From assembly GCF_900143075.1 (NCBI RefSeq), contig NZ_FRCY01000002.1, forward strand, positions 1 to 64,000: a DNA stretch of 64,000 nucleotides, in the 5' to 3' direction. Positions within the stretch are counted from its first letter, which is position 1. The number at the start of each line of letters is the position of its first letter. The translations under genes were made by a program, and so were the position numbers. Source of the DNA: Cyclobacterium lianum. GTDB taxonomy: Bacteria > Bacteroidota > Bacteroidia > Cytophagales > Cyclobacteriaceae. Below, one piece after another: positions 23,972-34,306 of the stretch. The notes under the pieces are model-generated. The model worked only from the letters and a program-made list of their open reading frames with translations. It did not search any database and had not been told where the DNA came from.

Positions 23972-24847
23972 TTAAAGCGTAAAAAACAGCATGACAATTA
24001 GCTTCCATTCTCCATCTTTCTTGACGAGAACGCGTTGTTCTTTGGAGACTGGTCTATTTGACCCTTTATTTTTCTTATCGAAAGTTGCCCAGGCCTGGTT
24101 TCCGGCTACCGAAATCTGGTAGTTGTAGAATTCACTGGGCTCGAGGGGGTTTGGCGCCTGTTCCATAACCGGTCTGATTTGTTTTTCCACTTCTTTCCAC
24201 CCTTTGAAACTATACGTAAGTCCGTTTCCCCAAATCACATTTTCATTATGATCGTAGAAACTGGAAAAAGCCTCCACTTCCATCCCGCTGAAATGGTGTT
24301 CAAAAACCTCGTTAGCGGGAAGGAAGCGATCCAGGAACGCCGGCTGGGAGGGCTCCAATAGCGCACCTCCACCTCCTACCCAGATGGCGCCCGATGAGTC
24401 TTCGTACAAACAGGTAACAAAATCTCCTCCAAGACTGGTGGTGTCGTTCGGTCCGTTGCTGTACCTTGTAAAAACTCCGGCTACCGGGTCGTATCGATTG
24501 ACACCTCCACCCCATGTGGCGATCCAGATCCTTCCAGAACGATCTTCCAGTATATCCATGATCAGATCGGAGGAATGGCTGTTGGAATCGTCCGGGTCAT
24601 GTCGCAGAACTTCCTTCATCCCGCTCTCCGGATTAAAATGGAGAAGTCCGCAAGGTTGCGGCCAGCATCCAACCCAAAGGTCGCCCTTTCTGTCCTGATG
24701 AAGGGCTTTTATACTTCTTTTGCCCGAATCGAGCTTTATGGCCTCAAGCAAACCATTTGACCGATAACGAAACATTCCAGATTCCTGAGTACCAACCCAG
24801 TTTTCCCCATCATTCCCACCAATAATCTCATTGACCTGATCCTCCAC
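23972..24847 (-). CDS. Chimeric remnant: two-component-type propeller repeats fused to a SnoaL/DUF4440-like end
   Basis: From GTG 24847 the frame has 291 residues. Residues 1-150 are repeats of the Reg_prop beta-propeller seen in hybrid two-component sensors (ENWVGTQESGMFRY, GDLWVGCW, GRIWIATWGGGVNRYDP, GAIWVGGGG). Residues about 165-291 are instead a SnoaL/DUF4440-like small domain (MEVEAFSSFYDHNENVIW, GNQAWATFDKKN, VLVKKDGEWKLIVMLF). The propeller frame stays open upstream to about 24905 without a good start, so the real N-terminus is missing. The simplest reading is a deletion that joined the front of a sensor gene to the end of another gene in frame. Whether it is still translated is open. 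No signal peptide. Confidence 0.6.
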   Translation of the reverse strand: MEDQVNEIIGGNDGENWVGTQESGMFRYRSNGLLEAIKLDSGKRSIKALHQDRKGDLWVGCWPQPCGLLHFNPESGMKEVLRHDPDDSNSHSSDLIMDILEDRSGRIWIATWGGGVNRYDPVAGVFTRYSNGPNDTTSLGGDFVTCLYEDSSGAIWVGGGGALLEPSQPAFLDRFLPANEVFEHHFSGMEVEAFSSFYDHNENVIWGNGLTYSFKGWKEVEKQIRPVMEQAPNPLEPSEFYNYQISVAGNQAWATFDKKNKGSNRPVSKEQRVLVKKDGEWKLIVMLFFTL

Positions 24848-25115
24848 CAGAAAGGTCTCGAAGAATCCGGCATATTTTGGCCTGGTGCAGGGTTCAAACC
24901 AGACTGGATTTTTTACTTAAGATAAGCAATTTCCAAATCTTTCAAAAATCTAAATTTTGATTACAGACCATTATTTCGCCGGTGGGTTGCGGGGTAATGC
25001 TGTTGGTGGGGTAGCCCGCCTGAAAACTGATAAATCTCCCTTCTACTTTAGCAGTACCTTGCGATTTCAGGCATTTCTGGCTATTTTGCATTAAATTTTC
25101 GCTAGTACCCGCCCC

Positions 25116-27851
25116 ATGAAAAAACCAGTCCTCTTTATCGGTGTGGCCAGTTTACTGCTGGCAGGAACGGTTTTCTTTGCCTTAACCAGGGAAAAGGAAA
25201 TTGACTACAGCACTCAGGTAAAACCTATCCTGAACCAACACTGTATTTCCTGCCATGGAGGGGTCAAGAAAAATGGGGGATTCAGTCTGCTTTTTGAAGA
25301 TGAAGCCCTGGCCCCGACAGAGTCAGGCCACCCTGCCATCATTCCCGGCGATGCCAGTGCAAGCGAGTTTATCAATCGGCTTACAGCAAATGATCCGGAG
25401 TTGCGCATGCCCTATCAGAAAGCCCCCCTTTCGGATGAGGAAATCGACATACTTACGGCCTGGGTGGACCAGGGAGCAACATGGGGCAAACACTGGGCTT
25501 ACGAGACTCCCACAAAACCCAGCCCCCCTGAGACAACTGTAAAGGCAGGCTTTTTTGCTGAATCTGCTCCCGGATTTATTCAAAACGCTATCGACCGGTT
25601 TGTAGCCGAAAAACTGAGACAAGAGGAGCTGCAGCCCTCACCCGAAGCGGATAAAATGGTGCTGCTGAGGCGATTGAGCCTTGACCTGACCGGAATTCCG
25701 CCCGGGGACACGCTGGTTCAGCAGTGGAAAACCAACGCATTGACTTATGAGGAGCTGGTAGACACCCTACTGAATAGCCCGCAGTTTGGAGAAAAGTGGG
25801 CTTCCTGGTGGCTGGATCTGGCAAGATACGCAGATACCAAGGGCTATGAGCGCGATGTAAGCCGGGAAATCTGGCCCTATCGCGATTGGGTCATCAAAGC
25901 CCTGAACGCCGACATGCCTTTCGACCAATTTACGGTGGAACAGCTTGCCGGGGATTTACTCCCGGATCCTGATCTGGATCAGCTGACAGCCACCGCATTT
26001 CACCGCAATACCATGAATAACGATGAGGGCGGGACACAGGATGAGGAGTTCCGCGTCGCTGCAGTAATCGACAGGGTCAATACCACCTTTGACGTATGGC
26101 AGAGTACTACCATGGCTTGCGTACAATGCCATAGCCACCCCTACGACCCCTTTACCCATGAAAACTATTTCCAACTCATGGCTTTCTTCAATAACAGCCG
26201 GGATGAAGACACCCATGGGGAGGAACCCAAATTAAAATTTTATAGTGGAGACGACAGTGTCCGGGTAGAAGAAATAAAGGACTGGGCAGCCCGCTATGGA
26301 AACGAGAAATTGGAAAAGGAAATAGACGCCATCCTCCGCTATCAGGAACCTAAATACCACGCCCACCTGGCCGAAGATTTTGAAAATGGGGAGCTTATCG
26401 ATACCAAATGGCTGGGCCTTTGGGATCAGGGATCCTGTTATTTCCGGGGGATTTACACCGGTGGATCTCCTTACATATACCTAAATTATTGGACAGGCAA
26501 CGAAGGAAGCCTGCTGACCATTCGCAGGGACGGCCCCGAGGGAGAAGTTCTGGCCCGGTTTACCCTGGACAAAACGGAGGGCCGGGTGATCCGCCGTTTT
26601 CCCATAAAAGAAGTTCAGGAAAAAGTAGACCTGTACTTACACATGGAAAACAAAGGCCTTAGCCTGCAGCAAACCAGCTCAGCCATCAACTGGCTGGCTT
26701 TCTTTCCCGAGTTACCTGGAAAAAATCAACCCGGTCATGCTGAAAAAGACCGGAATTTCATGGCACTCCTGAACACGAACACCTCTACCGTTCCGATCAT
26801 GATCGAAAACCCAGACTACATGAAGCGGACGAGCCATGTGTTTGAACGAGGCAATTGGATGCTCAAAGGAGAGGAAGTGGCACCGAATGTACCCGCCATC
26901 CTCAACCGTTGGGACCCTGCATGGCCGGAAAATCGCCTCGGTCTGGCCTATTGGTTGACCAGCAAGGAAAACCCACTCACAGCGCGTACCCTTGCTAACA
27001 GGATCTGGGCACAACTTTTTGGACGTGGCCTGGTAAGTAGTCTGGAAGATATGGGCACCCAGTCCGACCCTCCCAGTCACCGGCAATTGCTGGACTGGAT
27101 GGCCGTTCGACTCATGGACGACTACGACTGGAGATTGAAGCCCTTTATCAAAGACCTGGTTTCATCCGGCACCTACCGGCAGTCTTCCGTTTCTTCAGCA
27201 TTGCTTCACGGAAAGGACCCGGCAAACCAGTGGTATGCCCGTGGTCCGAGGTTTCGGCTCAGTGCCGAACAAATCAGGGACCAGGTATTGGCAGCCTCAG
27301 GTCTGCTGAGTAAAAAAATGTATGGCAAGCCGGTAATGCCTCCCCAGCCGGACAATGTATGGCAAACGGTGTACAACGGTGAATCCTGGAAAACCAGCGA
27401 AGGAGAAGACCGCTACCGGCGGGCGATCTACACCTTTCTGAAGCGCACCAGCCCCTACCCTTCCTTTATCAGTTTTGATGCAGGGAGCAGGGAGGTATGT
27501 ACCATTGATCGCACGCTCACCAACACTCCCCTCCAGGCACTGGTAACCTTAAACGACCCGGTATATCAGGAAGCCGCCTACCACCTGGCGCTGCGTATGC
27601 GGCAGTCCGGGGAGGAGGATCCCATTTCCTGGGCTTACGAAAAGCTACTGCTGCAGCCTATCAGCGCTGAAAAACACCGGTACCTGGAAGAGCTCCGCGA
27701 GTTTGCAGTGGAAGATTTTGCCAGTGATCCACAGGCCATGCAAGACTGGCTGCAATTTGCCGGGGAATCTGAAAAAGACCCCCAGCTTGCGGCGCTGGCG
27801 GTAGTTGCCAACGCATTGTTGAATCTGGACGAATTCCTAACCAAATCCTGA
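25116..27851 (+). CDS. PSCyt1/DUF1549/DUF1553 cytochrome-like surface protein
   Basis: 911 residues starting with a membrane anchor or signal (PVLFIGVASLLLAGTVFF). The N-terminal PSCyt1 domain has the c-type haem motif CISCHGG (about 43). DUF1549 (PSCyt2) follows (QNAIDRFVAEKLRQEEL, LDLTGIPP, EKWASWWLDLARYAD, NDEGGTQDEEFRVAAVIDRV) and contains CVQCHSHPYDPF, a second CxxCH. A middle insert (about 415-560) resembles a carbohydrate-binding sandwich. The C-terminal DUF1553 (PSD1) has RTLANRIWAQLFGRGLV, YRQSSV, RFRLSAEQIRDQVLA and TNTPLQALVTLNDP. These proteins are typical of Planctomycetes and some Bacteroidota, encoded together with a DUF1501 gene, as here (1-base gap). Role in polysaccharide or sulfated glycan use is suspected but not proven. 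Confidence 0.92.
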   Translation: MKKPVLFIGVASLLLAGTVFFALTREKEIDYSTQVKPILNQHCISCHGGVKKNGGFSLLFEDEALAPTESGHPAIIPGDASASEFINRLTANDPELRMPYQKAPLSDEEIDILTAWVDQGATWGKHWAYETPTKPSPPETTVKAGFFAESAPGFIQNAIDRFVAEKLRQEELQPSPEADKMVLLRRLSLDLTGIPPGDTLVQQWKTNALTYEELVDTLLNSPQFGEKWASWWLDLARYADTKGYERDVSREIWPYRDWVIKALNADMPFDQFTVEQLAGDLLPDPDLDQLTATAFHRNTMNNDEGGTQDEEFRVAAVIDRVNTTFDVWQSTTMACVQCHSHPYDPFTHENYFQLMAFFNNSRDEDTHGEEPKLKFYSGDDSVRVEEIKDWAARYGNEKLEKEIDAILRYQEPKYHAHLAEDFENGELIDTKWLGLWDQGSCYFRGIYTGGSPYIYLNYWTGNEGSLLTIRRDGPEGEVLARFTLDKTEGRVIRRFPIKEVQEKVDLYLHMENKGLSLQQTSSAINWLAFFPELPGKNQPGHAEKDRNFMALLNTNTSTVPIMIENPDYMKRTSHVFERGNWMLKGEEVAPNVPAILNRWDPAWPENRLGLAYWLTSKENPLTARTLANRIWAQLFGRGLVSSLEDMGTQSDPPSHRQLLDWMAVRLMDDYDWRLKPFIKDLVSSGTYRQSSVSSALLHGKDPANQWYARGPRFRLSAEQIRDQVLAASGLLSKKMYGKPVMPPQPDNVWQTVYNGESWKTSEGEDRYRRAIYTFLKRTSPYPSFISFDAGSREVCTIDRTLTNTPLQALVTLNDPVYQEAAYHLALRMRQSGEEDPISWAYEKLLLQPISAEKHRYLEELREFAVEDFASDPQAMQDWLQFAGESEKDPQLAALAVVANALLNLDEFLTKS

Positions 27852-27852
27852 C

Positions 27853-29349
27853 ATGGACGAAATAAAAAAATTGCTTGCTGAAAAACTGGAAAGAGAATTG
27901 AAAACCCAGACCCGCAGGCATTTTATACAAAGCTGCGTTACGGGCATGGGAGGACTGGCGCTGGGATCGCTCATCGGTGGTTGCCAATCTGCTGAACCCG
28001 GTAAAATGCAACTTTCCGAGCGGGACCTGAATCCACTCTCTGCCCTGCCACCTCCCTTTACCCCTAAGGTAAAATCCGTAATCTATTTACACATGGCTGG
28101 TGCGCCGTCCCAGTTGGAAATGTTTGATTACAAACCCGAGCTGGCAAGACTGCACAACCAGGAATGTCCGGAGTCACTTTTACAGGGAAGAAAATTTGCC
28201 TTTATTCGTGGGCGTCCCAATCTGCTCGGCCCCCAGGCCAACTTTGAGCAATGTGGCGAGTCAGGCAACTGGGTGTCCGATTATCTTCCTCATTTTAAAC
28301 AAGTAGTCGATGAAGTAGCCTTCCTGAAGGCTGTGCATACGGATCAGTTCAACCATGGCCCGGCCCAGCTTTTTATGCAAACCGGCAGCCCGAGGCTGGG
28401 GAGGCCCAGCATAGGCTCCTGGGTAACCTACGGCCTGGGTTCCGAGAATCAGAACCTGCCCGGCTTTGTGGTACTCACTTCGGGTGGAAAAACTCCGGAC
28501 GCCGGAAAAAGCGTATGGGGCAGTGGTTTTTTACCCTCTGTTTACCAGGGAGTGCAGTGCCGGTCAAAAGGTGATCCGGTATTGTATATCGAAGACCCGA
28601 AAGGGATGTCCCGGGGCCTGAAACGAAAAATGCTCGATGCCATCAATGACATCAACGAGGCTGATTTTCAGGCCTATTCTGATCCGGAAATACTTGCCAG
28701 GATCAACCAATACGAAATGGCCTTTCGCATGCAGATCGAGGTGCCTGAGGTGATGAATATCAACGAAGAACCAGAATACATCCACCAGCTCTATGGTACC
28801 CAACCGGGCGAAGAGTCATTTGCCAACAACTGCCTGCTCGCCCGCAAAATGGTAGAAAAGGGTGTGCGGTTTGTGCAACTCTATGACTGGGGCTGGGATG
28901 CACACGGCACCGGCGAAAGTACCGCTATAGATCTGGGTATGAAAGATAAGTGCAGAGAAATAGACCGTCCGATCACTGCCTTGCTCACCGACCTCAGGCA
29001 ACGAGGCTTACTGGACCAGACCCTGGTAGTCTGGGGAGGAGAATTTGGACGCACCCCCATGCAGGAAAACCGGGAAGGAAAAACCCAGAGTTACAAAGGC
29101 CGGGATCATCACGTAGATGCCTTTACCATGTGGATGGCCGGGGGCGGCATTAAAAATGGAGCCTCCCACGGGCTCACGGACGATTTCGGCTTTTCCGGTG
29201 TGGATAACACGGTTTCTGTGCACGATGTCCACGCCACCATACTCCAACTATTGGGATTTGACCATGAGCAGTTTACCTATGATTTTCAGGGACGGCCTTT
29301 CCGCTTAACGGACGTGGAAGGGCATGTGATCCGGGAAATCCTATCCTAA
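27853..29349 (+). CDS. DUF1501 protein with Tat signal
   Basis: 498 residues, one base after the PSCyt gene. A Tat signal starts after a 20-residue leader: TRRHFIQSCVTGMGGLALG, with a following GGC that may be a lipobox. The DUF1501 body has VIYLHMAGAPSQLEMFDYKP, FNHGPAQLFMQTGSPR, RPSIGSWVTYGLG, VVWGGEFGRTPM and GRDHHVDAFTMWMAGGGIK, the sulfatase/alkaline-phosphatase-fold motifs of this family with metal-binding Asp and His. It is nearly always the partner of DUF1549/DUF1553 proteins. Tat export suggests a folded, metal-loaded enzyme in the periplasm. Confidence 0.92.
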   Translation: MDEIKKLLAEKLERELKTQTRRHFIQSCVTGMGGLALGSLIGGCQSAEPGKMQLSERDLNPLSALPPPFTPKVKSVIYLHMAGAPSQLEMFDYKPELARLHNQECPESLLQGRKFAFIRGRPNLLGPQANFEQCGESGNWVSDYLPHFKQVVDEVAFLKAVHTDQFNHGPAQLFMQTGSPRLGRPSIGSWVTYGLGSENQNLPGFVVLTSGGKTPDAGKSVWGSGFLPSVYQGVQCRSKGDPVLYIEDPKGMSRGLKRKMLDAINDINEADFQAYSDPEILARINQYEMAFRMQIEVPEVMNINEEPEYIHQLYGTQPGEESFANNCLLARKMVEKGVRFVQLYDWGWDAHGTGESTAIDLGMKDKCREIDRPITALLTDLRQRGLLDQTLVVWGGEFGRTPMQENREGKTQSYKGRDHHVDAFTMWMAGGGIKNGASHGLTDDFGFSGVDNTVSVHDVHATILQLLGFDHEQFTYDFQGRPFRLTDVEGHVIREILS

Positions 29350-29376
29350 CCAGTGACGAAAATTAGCAATACTCCT

Positions 29377-30324
29377 ATGAACCGAAGAACATTTATCCGG
29401 CAAGGTACTACATTCTCCCTGGGATTGGCCTCCGCACCTTTCCTGGCCAATGCGACTCCGGATCTGCGTCAACGCAAATTCCGGATAAGCCTTAACCCCT
29501 ATGCCATCGGCGTGCAAATCGATCAGGAGGAAATGATAGACAAGGCAGTGGTACATAAATTTGAGGCGATCCTTCCCGTGCCTTCTCAGCTGATGGAATT
29601 GTCGCCGGGCAAATTGGACGAATTTCTGGCCAGAAAGAAGGCAAACCAACTCACCTGGGATTCGGCTGGGTTACCGGTAGATTTCCGGAAGGACAAGGCA
29701 ACCTACGAGTCGGGGATCAAAGAGCTTCCCAAAATCGCTATCCGGCTCCGGGAAGCGGGTGTGAGCCGGGTAAACACCTGGATCATGCCTAGTCACAACG
29801 AATTGCCTTACCTCGAAAACCTCAGGCAACATAGTCAGCGACTGGGCCTGGCTGCACGAATACTGGGAGAAGAAGGGCTGAAACTCGGTTTTGAATATGT
29901 GGGAACAAAAAACCTTAAAATTATCAATCGCTACCCCTTTGTCGGTACATTGAAGGAAGTTCAGGACCTTATCGCCGATATTGGTCGCCCCAATGTAGGG
30001 GTGCAATTGGATAGTTTTCACTGGTACACCTCCAGCGAGAGCGTAGAGGACTTAGAGAAACTGAGCAACGATCAGATCATAACCTGTGACCTCAATGATG
30101 CCACAGCCGGAAGAAGTATCATGGAGCAAATTGACGGAGAGCGTCAACTCCCCGGAGCCAGTGGATTGATTGACCTGAAGGGTTTTATGCAGGCCCTTGT
30201 AAATATCGGTTATGACGGACCGGTGCGGGCAGAGCCGTTCAATGCAAAATTAAACGCTATGGAAAATGATCCGGCCATGGCAGCTACATCCAGGGCCATG
30301 TGGCGAACTGTCAACCTGGTTTAA
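29377..30324 (+). CDS. Tat-exported sugar phosphate isomerase/epimerase-like protein
   Basis: ATG 29377 gives the Tat signal MNRRTFIRQGTTFSLGLASA directly; GTG 29353 would only add eight residues. The body (about 35-315) is a xylose-isomerase-like TIM barrel: FRISLNPYAIGV, LREAGVSRVNTWIMP, GLKLGFEYVGT, NVGVQLDSFHWYTS, ITCDLNDA, GYDGPVRAEPF. Glu, Asp and His at these strand ends form the usual metal site. It follows the DUF1501 gene by 27 bases, third in the operon, and so probably acts on the sugar handled by the other two. Its stop overlaps that of the convergent glutaminase gene. Confidence 0.85.
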   Translation: MNRRTFIRQGTTFSLGLASAPFLANATPDLRQRKFRISLNPYAIGVQIDQEEMIDKAVVHKFEAILPVPSQLMELSPGKLDEFLARKKANQLTWDSAGLPVDFRKDKATYESGIKELPKIAIRLREAGVSRVNTWIMPSHNELPYLENLRQHSQRLGLAARILGEEGLKLGFEYVGTKNLKIINRYPFVGTLKEVQDLIADIGRPNVGVQLDSFHWYTSSESVEDLEKLSNDQIITCDLNDATAGRSIMEQIDGERQLPGASGLIDLKGFMQALVNIGYDGPVRAEPFNAKLNAMENDPAMAATSRAMWRTVNLV

Positions 30325-31235
30325 AACAAGGAAAACTTCAGCCTGTTGGTCAAAATCTCCAGGGCCTTGATGGCCCGCGTAGAATTGCCCTTTTCGTTCA
30401 GTTCGGGAGACCAAACGGCAATGCTGAATTTTCCGGGCATAAGGGCAACTACCCCTCCTCCAACACCACTTTTGCCGGGCAAACCCACCCGGAAGGCGAA
30501 TTCTCCAGACTCGTCGTAAAAACCACACATCAGCATCAGCGCATTGATACGGCGGGTATGGCTTTCGCTCAATACTTCTCTCCTGGCAAAAATTGAATAA
30601 CCGTCATTGGCCAGAAATGAAACTGATTTGGCCAATTCTTCACAGCACATTTCTATGGAACATTGCGAGACGTAGGTTTTTATCACTTCCTGTATATCAT
30701 TGTCAAAGTTTTTGTAGGCCTTTAGGAAATACGCCATGGCCGTATTCCGCTCTGCATGCCTGAGTTCGGATTGCATTACCTCCTCATTGATCCGCACACA
30801 GTGCTGGCCGGCCAGCTCATCGATATATTCACGGATACACCGAATGGGGTTCTCAAACTTGCTGGTCAGCGCATCGGTGATGACCAGGGCTCCGGCATTC
30901 AGGAAAGGGTTTCTGGGGATACCATGCTCATATTCCAACTGGGCAATGGAATTAAAAGGATTACCACTTGGCTCCACATTAACTCTGGACCAGAGCTTAC
31001 TGCGAAATACATGAAATACCATGGTAAGGGTGAATACCTTGGAGATGCTCTGAATGGAAAAGGGCACCTTGTAATCCCCGGCACCAAAAACATTTCCCTG
31101 CAAATCGACCAAAGCGATCCCAAAGTGCTCACCTGATACCTTAGCCAATTCTGGTATGTAATCCGCCACTTTTCCGGTAAGACCCATTGCCCTTACCTCA
31201 TCATAAACCTCCGAAATCAATTGCTGATAATCCAT
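30321..31235 (-). CDS. glsA: Glutaminase
   Basis: 304 residues from ATG 31235; the longer frame upstream adds only non-conserved residues and would include the promoter box. The serine-dependent glutaminase family is recognised by PFSIQSISKVFTL (Ser-x-x-Lys, about 64-67), GNPFNSIAQLEYE, PRNPFLNAGALVITD, ERNTAMAYFLK, NDGYSIF and GKSGVGGGVVA. It converts glutamine to glutamate and ammonia in the cytoplasm. Single gene, convergent with the isomerase operon with a 4-base overlap. Confidence 0.95.
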   Translation of the reverse strand: MDYQQLISEVYDEVRAMGLTGKVADYIPELAKVSGEHFGIALVDLQGNVFGAGDYKVPFSIQSISKVFTLTMVFHVFRSKLWSRVNVEPSGNPFNSIAQLEYEHGIPRNPFLNAGALVITDALTSKFENPIRCIREYIDELAGQHCVRINEEVMQSELRHAERNTAMAYFLKAYKNFDNDIQEVIKTYVSQCSIEMCCEELAKSVSFLANDGYSIFARREVLSESHTRRINALMLMCGFYDESGEFAFRVGLPGKSGVGGGVVALMPGKFSIAVWSPELNEKGNSTRAIKALEILTNRLKFSLF

Positions 31236-31274
31236 TGTCTTGTGGTTTGCTGCCTGAACCTGCACAGCCGCACC

Positions 31275-31282
31275 CAAAAGTA
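31275..31282 (-). promoter_or_regulatory. TAnnTTTG box upstream of glsA
   Basis: On the minus strand this reads TACTTTTG, an exact match to the Bacteroidota -7 box, 40 bases before the glsA ATG at 31235. Confidence 0.5.
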
Positions 31283-31590
31283 GCTTATTTGTGGTCTATC
31301 TCCCTACGAACCTGGCAGGAATTTCAGGCATTAATGTTTTTTTCCATGTCCAGTACCTGGCATCTATCAACCACCGGGATTTTATTCTGTTTTTTACCGG
31401 AACGAGTTTAACCAGCATGTACATCAGGTTTCATTGTAAAGGCTGCCATTACAAGGAAATCAGGTAGTTTGGAAACTGAAGAATAGCACCGCTATGGCGA
31501 AGCTGAAAACTGCAAGGAAGTGACTGATTTTAAAGCAATTTTATTTTGCACCAGAATTCCTGTTGCCTATTTCGGGTTTAAGACGGAAGC
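31283..31590. other. Intergenic stretch, no gene
   Basis: Between the glsA promoter and the clpB terminator no frame has a recognisable protein, and no repeat or structured RNA was noticed. Confidence 0.4.
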
Positions 31591-31594
31591 AAAC

Positions 31595-31628
31595 AAAAAA
31601 GCAGCCGAACCCATTCCGGCCCGGCTGC
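31595..31628 (-). terminator. clpB terminator
   Basis: On the minus strand GCAGCCG (31622-31628) pairs with CGGCTGC (31601-31607) and is followed by six T and a G. A strong intrinsic terminator shortly after the clpB stop. Confidence 0.8.
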
Positions 31629-31654
31629 AACTTCACTTAACCAACAAACCAATC

Positions 31655-34270
31655 TTATTCCACGACTATAGGATCTGCATTTTTAAAGTAAACCTGCCCA
31701 TCTGCATCTAAGTCTACCAATACCGCGCTGTCGCTTTTGATATACCCGCTCAGGATCTGCTTGGAGAGCTCGTTTAATATCAATCGCTGCATGGTCCTTT
31801 TCAGAGGCCTGGCCCCAAACTGAGGATCGAAGCCTACATCACCCAAATGATCCAGCACTTCCCGGGTAGCTTCAATTTCAATATTGGATTCAGACAATCG
31901 ATGTTGAATCTCCTTCCACTGAATATCCACAATTTTGCGGAGGATTTCCTTATTCAAGGGTTCAAACATGATGGTTTCATCAATCCTGTTCAGGAACTCC
32001 GGCCGCACTGATTTTTTGAGCAGGGCAAAGACCTCCTCTTTCGTTTCTTCCATCACCTGTTGCTTGTTCCATTCATCCATGGCGTCAAACCGCTCCTGGA
32101 TCAGCGTAGAGCCAATGTTGGTGGTCATGATGATAATTGTATTTTTGAAATTGGCCGTTCTTCCCTTATTGTCTGTCAGCCTGCCATCGTCCAAAACCTG
32201 CAGCAGGATGTTGAATACATCCGGGTGAGCCTTTTCAATCTCATCCAGCAAAACTACGGAATAGGGTTTTCTCCGTACGGCTTCGGTCAACTGACCGCCT
32301 TCGTCATATCCCACGTATCCGGGAGGCGCTCCCACCAGCCTGCTCACGGCATGGCGCTCCTGATATTCGGACATATCAATCCGCACCATGGCGTTTTCAT
32401 CGCTGAAAAGGTATTCTGCTAGGGCCTTGGCCAACTCGGTTTTTCCGACTCCTGTAGTTCCCAGGAAGATAAATGATCCGATCGGACGCTTTGGATCCTG
32501 CAGTCCTGCCCTGCTTCTCCTGACGGCATCAGAAATAGCGGCGATGGCCTCGCGCTGCCCGGCTACCCTTTTCCCCAGCTCCTCTTCCAGGTGAAGCAAT
32601 TTTTCCCGTTCACTCTGGATCATCCTGGAAAGCGGTATACCTGTCCATTTACTGACCACTGCGGCTATATCTTCGCTGTCCACCTCCTCTTTCAATAGGG
32701 GAGAATCTTCCTGCATTTCCTTGAGCTGTTCCTGGAAGGAATGCAACTTTTTCTCGCTCTCTACTATCTTTCCATAGCGTATCTCTGCAACCTTCCCAAA
32801 CTCGCCCGATCGCTCGGCCTGTTCGGCTTCCAGCTTAAACTTATCGATATTTTCCTTTTCCCGTTGAATGCCCTGGATCACAGCCTTTTCACTTTCCCAC
32901 TTGGCTTTGATATCCTGCCGCTTTTCTGTCAATTCGGCCAGTTCCTTACTCAGGACCGTTTCCTTATCCTTGTTTTTCTCCCGGCGTATGGCTTCCCGCT
33001 CAATCTCCAGTTGCATGATCCTACGATTGAGTTCATCCAGCTCCTGCGGCAAGGAATCTATTTCCATGCGCAGTTTGGCAGCTGCTTCATCCATCAGATC
33101 AATGGCCTTGTCCGGAAGGTACCGGTCTGAAATATACCGCTGAGACAATTCAACTGCTGCAATGACGGCATCATCTTTCACCCGCACCCCATGGTGCAAT
33201 TCATATTTGTCTTTGATACCGCGCAAAATGGATATGGCGTCGGCTGCGTCGGGTTCATCCACCACCACCTGCTGAAACCTTCTCTCCAAGGCCTTGTCTT
33301 TCTCGATGTACTTCTGATACTCCTTGAGCGTGGTAGCGCCGATGGCATGAAGCTCACCTCTGGCCAATGCAGGCTTGAGCAGGTTGGCGGCATCCATCGC
33401 ACCCTCACCTCCTCCACCGGCACCGATCAGGGTATGTATTTCATCTATAAAGAGGATGATTTCTCCCTCAGAGTCTGTCACTTCCTTGATTACCGCCTTC
33501 AGGCGCTCTTCAAACTCACCTTTATATTTTGCGCCTGCCACCAGCAGCCCCATATCCAGGGATATCAGCGTCTTGCTTTTGAGGTTTTCCGGTACATCCC
33601 CGCTGACGATCCGTTGGGCCAGCCCCTCTACGATCGCTGTTTTACCTACCCCTGGTTCTCCCAGTAATATGGGATTGTTTTTGGTTCTTCTCGCAAGGAT
33701 CTGTAAGACCCTCCGGATTTCTTCATCTCTACCAATTACCGGGTCTATTTTACCCTTCTTTGCCAGGTCATTCAGGTTTTTGGAATACCGCTCCAGTGAC
33801 CTGTATTTTGATTCTGCATTCTGATCCGTCACTTTATTTCCTTTTCTAAGTTCTTTTATCGCTTCAATTAATTTCTTCTCTTCAAGACCCTGATCCTTCA
33901 ATAGCTGTGCTGTCTTGTCGGATCCGGCCAGGACTCCCAACACCAGGTGTTCTACCGCTACATACTCGTCACCGAATGTTTTCAGGTATTCTTTTGCCTT
34001 TTGCAAGGCCTGGTTGCTGGCATTGGACAGATAGGGCTGCTGCCCGCTCACTTTGGGGAGCTGCTGGATGAGATCATCCAGCTTGTTGAGCAGCAGATTG
34101 CTGTTGACCCCCATCTTTTTAAATAAAAAATCGGTGACATTGCTGTCTTCCTGGATGATGCCTTTGAGCAGGTGAGCCGGCTCAATGAGCTGCTGCTGGG
34201 CGGCAGTACAAAGCTCCAGTGCCTTTTGAATGGCCTCCTGAGATTTGATGGTAAATTGTTTGAAATCCAT
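31655..34270 (-). CDS. clpB: ATP-dependent chaperone ClpB
   Basis: 871 residues, the normal length of the disaggregase. Order: N-domain (1-150, [20 protein letters not shown]), AAA1 with Walker [19 protein letters not shown] (about 204) and [14 protein letters not shown], the coiled-coil M domain (about 410-525) that separates ClpB from ClpA/ClpC, AAA2 with [18 protein letters not shown] (about 606), [16 protein letters not shown], and the C-terminal D2-small domain ([16 protein letters not shown]). It works with DnaK to dissolve protein aggregates in the cytoplasm. Monocistronic with its own -7 box and terminator; an internal start for the short form was not assigned. Confidence 0.98.
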   Translation of the reverse strand: MDFKQFTIKSQEAIQKALELCTAAQQQLIEPAHLLKGIIQEDSNVTDFLFKKMGVNSNLLLNKLDDLIQQLPKVSGQQPYLSNASNQALQKAKEYLKTFGDEYVAVEHLVLGVLAGSDKTAQLLKDQGLEEKKLIEAIKELRKGNKVTDQNAESKYRSLERYSKNLNDLAKKGKIDPVIGRDEEIRRVLQILARRTKNNPILLGEPGVGKTAIVEGLAQRIVSGDVPENLKSKTLISLDMGLLVAGAKYKGEFEERLKAVIKEVTDSEGEIILFIDEIHTLIGAGGGGEGAMDAANLLKPALARGELHAIGATTLKEYQKYIEKDKALERRFQQVVVDEPDAADAISILRGIKDKYELHHGVRVKDDAVIAAVELSQRYISDRYLPDKAIDLMDEAAAKLRMEIDSLPQELDELNRRIMQLEIEREAIRREKNKDKETVLSKELAELTEKRQDIKAKWESEKAVIQGIQREKENIDKFKLEAEQAERSGEFGKVAEIRYGKIVESEKKLHSFQEQLKEMQEDSPLLKEEVDSEDIAAVVSKWTGIPLSRMIQSEREKLLHLEEELGKRVAGQREAIAAISDAVRRSRAGLQDPKRPIGSFIFLGTTGVGKTELAKALAEYLFSDENAMVRIDMSEYQERHAVSRLVGAPPGYVGYDEGGQLTEAVRRKPYSVVLLDEIEKAHPDVFNILLQVLDDGRLTDNKGRTANFKNTIIIMTTNIGSTLIQERFDAMDEWNKQQVMEETKEEVFALLKKSVRPEFLNRIDETIMFEPLNKEILRKIVDIQWKEIQHRLSESNIEIEATREVLDHLGDVGFDPQFGARPLKRTMQRLILNELSKQILSGYIKSDSAVLVDLDADGQVYFKNADPIVVE

Positions 34271-34298
34271 GATGCTATAGGTTAAGTGCTTTTACTTA

Positions 34299-34306
34299 CA
34301 AACGTA
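34299..34306 (-). promoter_or_regulatory. TAnnTTTG box upstream of clpB
   Basis: Minus strand TACGTTTG, exact -7 box, 29 bases before the clpB ATG. A TTTG lies 14 bases further upstream. No HrcA-type inverted repeat was seen in 34271-34521. Confidence 0.5.
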
